From positions 1-43,920 of the IMG/VR virus record IMGVR_UViG_3300025138_008342: a stretch of 43,920 bases of DNA. One strand, written 5' to 3'. The stretch is from a virus. The notes under the pieces were generated by a model. The model did not search any database and had not been told where the DNA came from. It saw only the letters and a list, made by a program, of their open reading frames with translations. The position numbers and the translations under genes are program-made. Shown here piece after piece: positions 32,488-41,141 of the stretch; the first letter of the stretch is position 1, and every line of letters begins with the position of its first letter.

Positions 32488-35400
32488 ATGGCTGAAAATA
32501 ATTCAATACAAACAATGCTACCTGAGCTGTTAAGACTCTTTAACAATTCACTGGAGAGCTTTGAGAAAGTTAACCAGGCGATTACATCAAGCAGAGAATC
32601 TGTAACTGTTAATATTCAAAATAACGATGGGACCAATTCTAGGATTACTATTCCAAGTTTTGGTTTTCTTAAAAACTCAGTTGATAGATTAAATACAAAT
32701 ATCAATACTATTACAAATTTTAATGACGGTGATAGTTCTATAAGATTAGCTGATGGTACATTTAGAAAATTAGTTTTAGCTAAGTTACCAACTGAGGCAC
32801 AAGACTTAACCTCATTGAATTCTATTAGTGAATTTGAAATTAAACCAAACTGGTTTTTTGAAGAATTAATTAACCCTTTATTATATGTAGCTTTTGATAT
32901 TACAGGGCAGGCTCCTATTGATACAGAACGTGCAATTATACAGAGATATATTTTAGATACAAACAGCCAGAGTAAAATTAACTTTTTTGAAAATAATTAC
33001 TTTGGAAATGCTACAATTGATTATGATACATTTTTACAAGAGATAGTAGAAAAAAACATATCATATGTGTTAGATGAAGCCGTTGTAGATTTACCACCAA
33101 GAGATAAGAGATTTTCAGGTGGCTTTAGTGTATTAAGAATTGGGGAGGAAAGTATAACGGAGACGGTAAATGGTGTTGAGCAAACCGTAACACAGAAGTT
33201 ATATAAATTAAACAAAATATTTTATACAGATGCAGAAGCTGATTTTGCAGACACTGTTCAACTTAAAGTTGGTGATAGCTTAGAAGTAGTATCTACACCG
33301 ATTGATACAAGATATACAGTAACACAAATTGATTCAAGTACAAATTCAATTACTGTAAGACTACAAGAAGGATCTAGAACAATAAGTATTGGATCAGATG
33401 TTTTAAAAATAGGATCTTCATTAAGTGATACTTTAGAGGTTGATGTTACTGTTGGTTTTAATGAAAGATGTGTTACCTTTATTAAACCTATTGACCCAGA
33501 TTCAAAAATACCTGCAGTCAATTGGTCTCCAGGTAGTGGTTTTTATACAAATAATTTAACAACTATTGACTCTTCAGGTAATGCGCAAACATTGGCGGAT
33601 TATTATCAACAAAATGCTGTTGATTTTGGTAGGTACCTATTATCATTTGCACAAGATAAAATCCCAACGAGTAGAGAAGGTGTAACTCCTAATGCTCCAG
33701 TTTTAGCTTCTGAAGATTTTACTGTGTCATTAATAAATGGACAAGTTAGCAATTCAGATTCAATTGTACAACTTAAGGATTTAAATAATCAAAAGAATAC
33801 TATACAATCTACATTATCTGAATTAGATGTTGCAATTTCACAAAGTAGATCAAAGATACAAAGTACAAATTATACAACTGAGGTTGAAAGAGATGCAGAT
33901 AAGAATGCATTACAAGGTTTAATTACTGAGAGAGCATCACAAGCAAAATTATATTCTTCGGTTGTAACTGAAATAGATTCTACTTCATCTGATAATTCAG
34001 TAAGTAGTATTACTCCTAAATATAGGGTTAGAGGATTCTGGGCAATGCCTGAAGAAAAGTCAGCGCCAGAAACAGGTGTACAAGATATTATTAAATTTAA
34101 ATACCGTTACAGATATCTTTCTGCTGACGGTGCTGCTAACGCAGTTGATCAATTTACATATACTGATGGTAGCGGTACAAGCCAAGGCGCATTTTCAAAT
34201 TATGTAGTTGTTGATAGTGTATTAAGACCTAGAGCTAAAAACAGTATAACAGGTTTATATGAATGGGTTGCTATCGATGATGATAATGCAGATTCAGTTA
34301 ATATTAATCAGTTAGATATTCCAATTAGAAAAGGTGAACAAGTAGAAATACAAGTTAAGTCAATATCAGAAGCAGGCTGGCCATCAAATCCATTAGAGAG
34401 TGAATATAGTACTGCAATTAGAGTAGAATTTCCAGCAGACTTAAGTTCTGATAATGCGTTAGAATCCATTCTTATACAGAACCAGGAAGATTTGGCGTTA
34501 GTTTCATTAAATGAAAATTTAGAATCTATTGGGTTACCTACTCATTTAAGTAGTTCATTTACTGCAAACGAAACATATTATGCCCATTCATCTCCAGTAA
34601 TTGCATCAGGCTTTTTATCAGAGAATCAAACGCCTATTGATCTTTTTACAAAATTAACAGAGATGCAAAATCAATTAGATTTATTTTCTGAAATATTAAG
34701 TTCTGCACAAGGTGAATTGCAAACAACATTAGTTGATGATACAGGTAATACATTTAATTTAAGAAGAAATGCAGTTACAAAAGTATTTGCTGGTTTTTAT
34801 TCTCAGGAAGTTGATGGATTAGATGATCCAAGAGGGGCTGTTATTTCTAAAACTTATTTTATTAATATTCAAAATACATCACAAACTGCATTACAGTTAT
34901 TATCAAGAGTAACCGGTAATCGTATTAGAATGGTAAGGCAATCAGAAAACCCTGCATCATATTCTTCAACTAATACTGGTACTTTAGATAATGGATCAAC
35001 AATATTACCAGCAACATATTCGTGGTTGGACAATAGCCAAGCTAATCAATCAAATGATAGAGCTACCTTTAGAGGTGATGATACTGATTATAATACAGTT
35101 AGAAAGTATGATTTAACTCCACTTATATTAACAAACCCTGATGTTACTCTTGCAACACAGTATGGGCAAACTATATCTGTACCACCATTTGCATCAACAC
35201 AAAATAAAAATCAATTTTTATATAGTAGGTTTAGTGATGTATCGGCAGAGGGTAATTTTTATAGTTATCTAAATCCAGATAGTCCAACTAACTTATATAC
35301 ATTTAATTTAGATACACTAGAGAATTTTTATTCTGAAAATTCTAATACTGGTTTATCTGATCCTACTACTGAATTTATTTGGGGTGGTGGATTCTTGGAT

Positions 35401-36369
35401 ACAGGTTTACCAACAACCACTAACGGCTATCCTAGTGGTGATGATGTTGTGACAGTTTCTATTGCACATCCTTTTTTAACAAACTACACTGCCTATGTTA
35501 ATGCATATGAAGCATTAACTGGTGATATTAATACTTTACCAGCAACACCAACCGGTGGGGTTGATTGTAGTAGTGCAGGAAATGGTACAGGTGCGGTGTT
35601 ATTTAGACAATCTAAATTTGCACCATTAGTATCAGATGCAAAGAAAGGAAAGCAGCAAGGAATTTATATAAATGAAAATGTTACAGGCTTATTTAATTTA
35701 TCAACAGGAGTTGGTCAAGCTGCACTACAGCCAACATTTGATACTGGGCAATCTTTACAACCAAGCCCATCATTATCTTCAACGGCATTAGCAAACTTAT
35801 GGGATACTAGCGCACCTGGTTATATTACAGGTGGTTATAGTAGAAATGGCAAATGTTCATTTGAAGGTTTTGACCAATATACGTTAGGAAAGAAATCATG
35901 CGGATCTTATTTATTCATTTCTTCTGATAATCATCAAAATATCCAAGTAAATGGAGATTCTATTCAATCAGTAGAGGTTATACAGTTTGGTCAACAAAAC
36001 GCAGTTAGCATTCCATTGGTATATCAATATAGAATGACTGATTATTTTGGAACTACCTCAGGATCAGGTTTAGGAAATGTTGCTGGTGATAGTACAGGCT
36101 CTACTGTTAATGTAACTTATGCTAAGAGAATAGGTTTTGATTTATTACCAAACAACTCTGAAATAATTCAATTTGATATTGAAATTTCTGCTAAGTATAG
36201 ATCTGATAGATTAAGCATAGATGTATTCCCTAAGGCTACTGTAACTAAAGGATTGAATGATTTAGAAAAAGTTGTATCTGCATTAAGACCTTCAATAAAC
36301 CAAACAAGAGTTTCTAGACAATTTTCTCTTACTAACGTTGACGGAGGACAAGGGCCATTAACTCAGTAA
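32488..36369 (+). CDS. Large baseplate/tail structural protein, 1293 aa
   Basis: No T4 counterpart is named. The N-terminal 60 residues are helical (LPELLRLFNNSLESFEKVNQ). Residues about 140-230 contain a helical domain and then beta modules (GFSVLRIGEESITETVNG; VGDSLEVVSTPIDTRYTVTQ). A coiled coil spans about 427-493 (LNNQKNTIQSTLSELDVAIS, then TEVERDADKNALQGLITERA). An FN3-like module lies at about 509-651 (KYRVRGFWAMPEE, FKYRYRYLSADG, GEQVEIQVKSISEAGWPSN). The C-terminal half is beta-rich with DVSAEGNFYSYLNPDSPTNL. The coiled-coil plus FN3 layout fits an elongated, surface-exposed baseplate arm. Confidence 0.75.
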   Translation: MAENNSIQTMLPELLRLFNNSLESFEKVNQAITSSRESVTVNIQNNDGTNSRITIPSFGFLKNSVDRLNTNINTITNFNDGDSSIRLADGTFRKLVLAKLPTEAQDLTSLNSISEFEIKPNWFFEELINPLLYVAFDITGQAPIDTERAIIQRYILDTNSQSKINFFENNYFGNATIDYDTFLQEIVEKNISYVLDEAVVDLPPRDKRFSGGFSVLRIGEESITETVNGVEQTVTQKLYKLNKIFYTDAEADFADTVQLKVGDSLEVVSTPIDTRYTVTQIDSSTNSITVRLQEGSRTISIGSDVLKIGSSLSDTLEVDVTVGFNERCVTFIKPIDPDSKIPAVNWSPGSGFYTNNLTTIDSSGNAQTLADYYQQNAVDFGRYLLSFAQDKIPTSREGVTPNAPVLASEDFTVSLINGQVSNSDSIVQLKDLNNQKNTIQSTLSELDVAISQSRSKIQSTNYTTEVERDADKNALQGLITERASQAKLYSSVVTEIDSTSSDNSVSSITPKYRVRGFWAMPEEKSAPETGVQDIIKFKYRYRYLSADGAANAVDQFTYTDGSGTSQGAFSNYVVVDSVLRPRAKNSITGLYEWVAIDDDNADSVNINQLDIPIRKGEQVEIQVKSISEAGWPSNPLESEYSTAIRVEFPADLSSDNALESILIQNQEDLALVSLNENLESIGLPTHLSSSFTANETYYAHSSPVIASGFLSENQTPIDLFTKLTEMQNQLDLFSEILSSAQGELQTTLVDDTGNTFNLRRNAVTKVFAGFYSQEVDGLDDPRGAVISKTYFINIQNTSQTALQLLSRVTGNRIRMVRQSENPASYSSTNTGTLDNGSTILPATYSWLDNSQANQSNDRATFRGDDTDYNTVRKYDLTPLILTNPDVTLATQYGQTISVPPFASTQNKNQFLYSRFSDVSAEGNFYSYLNPDSPTNLYTFNLDTLENFYSENSNTGLSDPTTEFIWGGGFLDTGLPTTTNGYPSGDDVVTVSIAHPFLTNYTAYVNAYEALTGDINTLPATPTGGVDCSSAGNGTGAVLFRQSKFAPLVSDAKKGKQQGIYINENVTGLFNLSTGVGQAALQPTFDTGQSLQPSPSLSSTALANLWDTSAPGYITGGYSRNGKCSFEGFDQYTLGKKSCGSYLFISSDNHQNIQVNGDSIQSVEVIQFGQQNAVSIPLVYQYRMTDYFGTTSGSGLGNVAGDSTGSTVNVTYAKRIGFDLLPNNSEIIQFDIEISAKYRSDRLSIDVFPKATVTKGLNDLEKVVSALRPSINQTRVSRQFSLTNVDGGQGPLTQ

Positions 36370-36389
36370 CAGTCTTAGTTTATTTTAAC

Positions 36390-36428
36390 TTTATCTTTGG
36401 TGAATAAATAAAAAAAGTGAAAGATAAA
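36390..36428 (+). promoter_or_regulatory. Inverted repeat covering a start region
   Basis: TTTATCTTT (36390-36398) is a perfect complement of AAAGATAAA (36420-36428), with a 21-base A-rich loop. The right arm runs into the first base of the ATG at 36428, so the stem could hide the start codon of the 1567-aa gene in the mRNA. In such AT-rich sequence a chance 9-bp match is possible. Confidence 0.35.
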
Positions 36429-39400
36429 TGGCTAGAGCACTCCTAGATAAAGCATCATATAGTTTAGTTAGAACTAATCCTAAATTAACAGGTAATGTTA
36501 AAGTAGTGTCGGATGGTACCGATATTTACTTAGAATCATTTAGTGCTAATACAAGACTATCTTCTCAAAAGTTTAAAGCATTTAAAGTAGACGGTACTAG
36601 TACTTATGATAGGGATGTTTTTAAATTCTTTGATTTTGGAAAGTTTCCTAAAGAAGCTGCATATGAAATATTCCAGGAATATGAAGATGATGCAGTACTT
36701 TCTAAATACGGTAATCAGTATGAAATGTTCTATTGTGCAGGTACGCGATCTGTAGCATCAGAATCTTACTCACAGAGTTTAGCGATGCTAGCTCCACTTT
36801 GGTTAAATGAACAGATGCCAGGTTATTTTGTAATTTTCAGAATGGATAATCCAGCAGCAGTAAATAATTTTAGAGCGGCTACTGAAAATGAGAACACTCA
36901 ATCGGCACAAACTGCAACTGATTTTAGTAAAAATGTTTTGGAGAATTGTACTGCAATTAAAACATTTGATTTATCCGAAGGTACTGAATTAGGATCTTAT
37001 ATTAGAAATTATAGAAACCAAGAAACTTTTCCAAAGGCACCATTAAATATTTCATGGAGAAAAGATGAACCTATTTTATGGAGCGGTATATCTTATAACA
37101 GTGGAGGGTTTACAAGCTCGGGCAGTTATTCATACGAAGATCTAGTAACCAAAGATTCAACTATTATCCAGGATGAGTATTTATTTACTCAAGGGTTTCA
37201 GAATAATGGTATTCTTTTAGCTAATTTGTTGAACATGGAGTTTTTGTTTGATGATCCTACTGCTAATGACTATTCAATCAACAGATATTTTGGGATGTAT
37301 GTTAATGATATACAGGAAGGTCAATTTGATTTATCAGGTGAAGGGTTTTACAAAAATACAGAAAAAACACAATTACCAAAGATAACTACTATAACTGAAG
37401 TTTCTCAATATTTAAATACACCGTTCCAAATAACTAATGAGCAAGGTATATTATTATTTTTAGATCCTAATAAAACTGAAACTGTTACAGGACTACCAAC
37501 ACCTAAAAGAGTGGATGAAGTTAATTCTATATTCTATGTTAAAGATAAAGAAGATAATTTTCATACAGTAAAAAAAGGATCTCAGTGGGAAGAGAATCAA
37601 ATAAGGTTATTTGACACTCAAGTTGATATATCTCTATTTACTGGTTATAAAGACCCTGATACATTTGCAAATGCAAGTATTATAAGCAGAGCGGGTGTTG
37701 CTCAAATGTATGTAAAGATATTAGATAATTTAGAAGATGGATTTTCTATTCAATTTAAAGATGGTGCAACCGTGGTTGGTACAATATTTGCTGACAGTAC
37801 GCTAGCCCCAATACCAGGCAAGTCATTCCAAAGATTTTTTAATCCTAATGGTACACTACAAGAAGTAACACAATCTATAACTTCTGCTATTAATAAAGGT
37901 ATTAATGAAAATGATAGATTTTTCGTAGCTTCATATAATGATACTACTATTTATGTTAAGTCTAGATTTAGTGGTGACAGATTTAATAGATTAAGCTTTA
38001 GTATGGATTACACTCAATTTCCCGAGGCACTTAATCAATTACAAACATATCCAATAACGTCATTAGCTGATTTTGATAAACAGTTTGTTGGTGGGAATGA
38101 TGTTAAGAATAGTTTATTAAAAGTTGAATTAGGTGACCAAGACAGGTTTACACCTGGTGATTTTATACAAACAACAGGCGGTTATACCATTATTGGTGAT
38201 TGGGTTCCTTATACTGATGAGCCTATTTATAATGGCCTTAATGAAATTATAGGATATACTGATATTGATAAATACGCAATTATAACATGCAACGATAATC
38301 AAATAATGGTTACAAGATCTAATCAAGTTGCATTATATTCAGATTATAAACCGTCCTTTGGAAGATTTTCATTTTTTGAAGTTAGAGATTTTGATTTTGA
38401 TTTTTACAGTACTTTATATAGCCAAGAAGGTGAACTAGATTTTGAGTTTAAACAATATAATCAAACAGTGCCGGGGCTAGTCCCAGTGGCATATACTGGA
38501 ATAAGCAATAATACCGAGGTTAGAAACTTTTATGACAATGGTGGATTTTATAATCTTATAGGTTTATTAAATGATGCTGAAGATTCAAATCCAGATGATG
38601 AGTATATTAAGAGTGAATATGTTAGATTAGAGGAAAACTTTTTAACTTCACAGGCATCTATATCTAGGATAGCCCCTTATATTAATAAATGGGGTTGGGT
38701 TAATGATGGTAAAGATGTAAGAAACCATCCATATAGATTAGATGTAAATGAGGCCTTTGGTTTAAATAACTTTGCACCATCAAAGTGGGATAAGGTACAA
38801 GAAGCTAGCGGGTTTACTCATGAATGGTATTACTTAACTAAATTCCCAGAGTACATAAAAAACGATAAAGAAGCTATTAAAAAATCATGGAGTTATAATG
38901 TCTATGACGTTAAACCTAACACAGAGCCTACTGATCCTACGATTAGCCAAGCTGGATTTATACCTGGTACTTTTCAAAATACAGTAGCTGATGAATTTAA
39001 TAAATTCTTTATAGTAGACTCTTTTGATTTTAGTGCAGGTGGTGGTTTAATTGAGCAAGTTGATAGACAATTAAGATATGGTAGATTAGAAGGTGGTGAT
39101 GAAAAGAATTTTTCAGAAGCATTTTTAAGAGGCGTTAGGATTATAGCAAAAGAAAAAGCTATAGGTACCGAAAAACCAAATTTTAATGCTAGGTCATTAT
39201 CATATGTTCCAAACGGATCATTTAATGATTATAGATTTTCTGCTATATTGGTTCCTAATTTATATGATGTCAAAGCAATTGACACACCAGATTTTGAAAT
39301 TAAATTTATAAAAAATGAAAAGTGGAAAACTGTAGTAATGCTTATATCTGTGAATTATAGCATTACCTGTGATCAAATAAATACAGGAAGCGTTAGCGAA

Positions 39401-41131
39401 CAGATTATAGATAGAACTAGTTTATATTCTATAAATAGTAATTGGAAACTCGATCCTAACATACCATGTGCCCCTATTGGTTATAATAACACAGTGGTTA
39501 GAGGAGCAGTTTCATTAACATCTTCATACATAGATACAAATGGTGATTTAGTAATTAGGTTTCAACCAGACAAAAACGGAAACATACCTAATTTAGTAGA
39601 AGATGTTAGAATTTTAGCAGATGGAACTTTTGGTGATATTGCTTTTAAAATTGGACTTGACGATTTTATAATAAATGGTATTCTTTCTGTTGTTAATACA
39701 ACTACACTAAGAGTTGGTGCAGGTAATTTTAAAAAGAATGGGATTAACATTAACATTCCATCATCAAGCCCAAATGATACTCAATTAAGAGCGGCTAATT
39801 ATATTATTTCAGATGGTGGCTATAATCAATATTTGGAAAGATTAAATAATATAAGCTTTGGTGAAATGTTTGACTCGGTGAATCAAGGTAATCCTACTGT
39901 TGTTTATGAAACTATAAAAGAAGATGGATCACAAGTCAGAAATAAAGATGGTTCCTTGGCACAAACTTTTGGAATTGAATTAAGGGCACAAGCTGATATA
40001 CTTAAATCTATTTATATTGGGGTATTACCAGATCCTGCAAAACCAACTGCTTTTAACTTAACTGAAGCTGTTGGTTATGATTTGTCTTTACAAAAGAAAC
40101 CTAGGTTAGTACCATTTGCTAGGCATGCTGGTTATTATTCCCCTTATTCATTAAATCTATTAAACTTTAAGAGACCGTATGGATCTCTAACCTCTCAAAC
40201 TATATATGAAAAGGCTGTTAGTGAATTATGCAAGTGGAAGAATGCAGAGTTTTCTATTAATAGTAATAAACAAACGTTTGGACAAATACAAAATTTCTTT
40301 TATCATAAGGTAAATGAAGAGGATCCATCTACTGTTTTAGAATTATCAAGAGAAAGTGCATTCCCTAGTTTATATCCTTTGATTAATGAAATAGGTATTG
40401 ACTATAAAGATTTTTATATGTTTTCTTCAAACTGGGAACCTTCTTATTTTACCAAAAGTATTGATAAGTCACAAACTAAAAAGGTTATTGGTACAAGATC
40501 TATGTTTGAGAGAAAGTCATTTTTTGGTTCTAAGTATTTAAAGGTACCGGAGACTATTGTCTTAGAAACTTTTAAACCGTCGCCATTTGTTAAAGGTGCA
40601 GTTAGACAGCCTAGTTTAGTAGACGGTACATTTATGTATTTAGATCAACCTTCAGTAACAATTAATAAGAAAACTATTCAAACTGCTGGTGTTGTAAATA
40701 CTAGAGCACTTAGAAAAAAACCTTCGGCTCCGGTAGAATCTTTTTATCTGTTTAACCAAAAAAGATTAATGGAATATTTGTTTACTCCAATTAAAGAACA
40801 GTTTTTAAAGTATGTTAATGAGTTATATGGATGGGGTGATTTAGAAACTCTTGATGATGATGTTAACCAATACATAAGAGAAAATATATTAAAATTATAT
40901 AAGGTAGATAAAGTAGAGTTATATACTTTAGCAAGTAGAACAAAAGGCGGATCTACTTATACTACTGCTGAGCTAACTGATGCACAAAAAGTTAACAATG
41001 GATTAACTATTAATAATAATGTAGCATCTAAAACCTTAAATACTAATCCATTTGATTTAAGGCTAATATATAATAAAAGAACAGGTTTCTCTGAATCATT
41101 TGGTTTCAGCGTTACTATAGTTAAAAAATAA
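36428..41131 (+). CDS. Very large virion structural protein, 1567 aa
   Basis: Second-largest protein of the window; no family recognised. The N-terminal 150 residues (KVVSDGTDIYLESFSANTRL, FKFFDFGKFPKEAAYEIF, SLAMLAPLWLNEQMPGYFVIF) look like a compact folded attachment domain. The middle is a string of strand-rich modules with Asn/Asp/Gly turns (for example around 430-530 and 560-680). The C-terminal 250 residues mix helices and strands (MEYLFTPIKEQFLKYVNELY). No signal peptide, membrane span or enzyme motif is seen. The position between a baseplate arm and a fibre gene, and the size, suggest an outer baseplate or tail-fibre hub component. ATG is preceded by GTGAAAGATAA with no clear Shine-Dalgarno site. 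Confidence 0.75.
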   Translation: MARALLDKASYSLVRTNPKLTGNVKVVSDGTDIYLESFSANTRLSSQKFKAFKVDGTSTYDRDVFKFFDFGKFPKEAAYEIFQEYEDDAVLSKYGNQYEMFYCAGTRSVASESYSQSLAMLAPLWLNEQMPGYFVIFRMDNPAAVNNFRAATENENTQSAQTATDFSKNVLENCTAIKTFDLSEGTELGSYIRNYRNQETFPKAPLNISWRKDEPILWSGISYNSGGFTSSGSYSYEDLVTKDSTIIQDEYLFTQGFQNNGILLANLLNMEFLFDDPTANDYSINRYFGMYVNDIQEGQFDLSGEGFYKNTEKTQLPKITTITEVSQYLNTPFQITNEQGILLFLDPNKTETVTGLPTPKRVDEVNSIFYVKDKEDNFHTVKKGSQWEENQIRLFDTQVDISLFTGYKDPDTFANASIISRAGVAQMYVKILDNLEDGFSIQFKDGATVVGTIFADSTLAPIPGKSFQRFFNPNGTLQEVTQSITSAINKGINENDRFFVASYNDTTIYVKSRFSGDRFNRLSFSMDYTQFPEALNQLQTYPITSLADFDKQFVGGNDVKNSLLKVELGDQDRFTPGDFIQTTGGYTIIGDWVPYTDEPIYNGLNEIIGYTDIDKYAIITCNDNQIMVTRSNQVALYSDYKPSFGRFSFFEVRDFDFDFYSTLYSQEGELDFEFKQYNQTVPGLVPVAYTGISNNTEVRNFYDNGGFYNLIGLLNDAEDSNPDDEYIKSEYVRLEENFLTSQASISRIAPYINKWGWVNDGKDVRNHPYRLDVNEAFGLNNFAPSKWDKVQEASGFTHEWYYLTKFPEYIKNDKEAIKKSWSYNVYDVKPNTEPTDPTISQAGFIPGTFQNTVADEFNKFFIVDSFDFSAGGGLIEQVDRQLRYGRLEGGDEKNFSEAFLRGVRIIAKEKAIGTEKPNFNARSLSYVPNGSFNDYRFSAILVPNLYDVKAIDTPDFEIKFIKNEKWKTVVMLISVNYSITCDQINTGSVSEQIIDRTSLYSINSNWKLDPNIPCAPIGYNNTVVRGAVSLTSSYIDTNGDLVIRFQPDKNGNIPNLVEDVRILADGTFGDIAFKIGLDDFIINGILSVVNTTTLRVGAGNFKKNGININIPSSSPNDTQLRAANYIISDGGYNQYLERLNNISFGEMFDSVNQGNPTVVYETIKEDGSQVRNKDGSLAQTFGIELRAQADILKSIYIGVLPDPAKPTAFNLTEAVGYDLSLQKKPRLVPFARHAGYYSPYSLNLLNFKRPYGSLTSQTIYEKAVSELCKWKNAEFSINSNKQTFGQIQNFFYHKVNEEDPSTVLELSRESAFPSLYPLINEIGIDYKDFYMFSSNWEPSYFTKSIDKSQTKKVIGTRSMFERKSFFGSKYLKVPETIVLETFKPSPFVKGAVRQPSLVDGTFMYLDQPSVTINKKTIQTAGVVNTRALRKKPSAPVESFYLFNQKRLMEYLFTPIKEQFLKYVNELYGWGDLETLDDDVNQYIRENILKLYKVDKVELYTLASRTKGGSTYTTAELTDAQKVNNGLTINNNVASKTLNTNPFDLRLIYNKRTGFSESFGFSVTIVKK

Positions 41132-41141
41132 TAGAAAAGAA

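Noticed and set aside
41065-41073. An eighth AATATATAA copy
   Set aside because: It lies inside the coding end of the 1567-aa gene (Leu-Ile-Tyr-Asn codons), 77 bases before the next ATG, so chance is likely; it might still serve the partial fibre gene.
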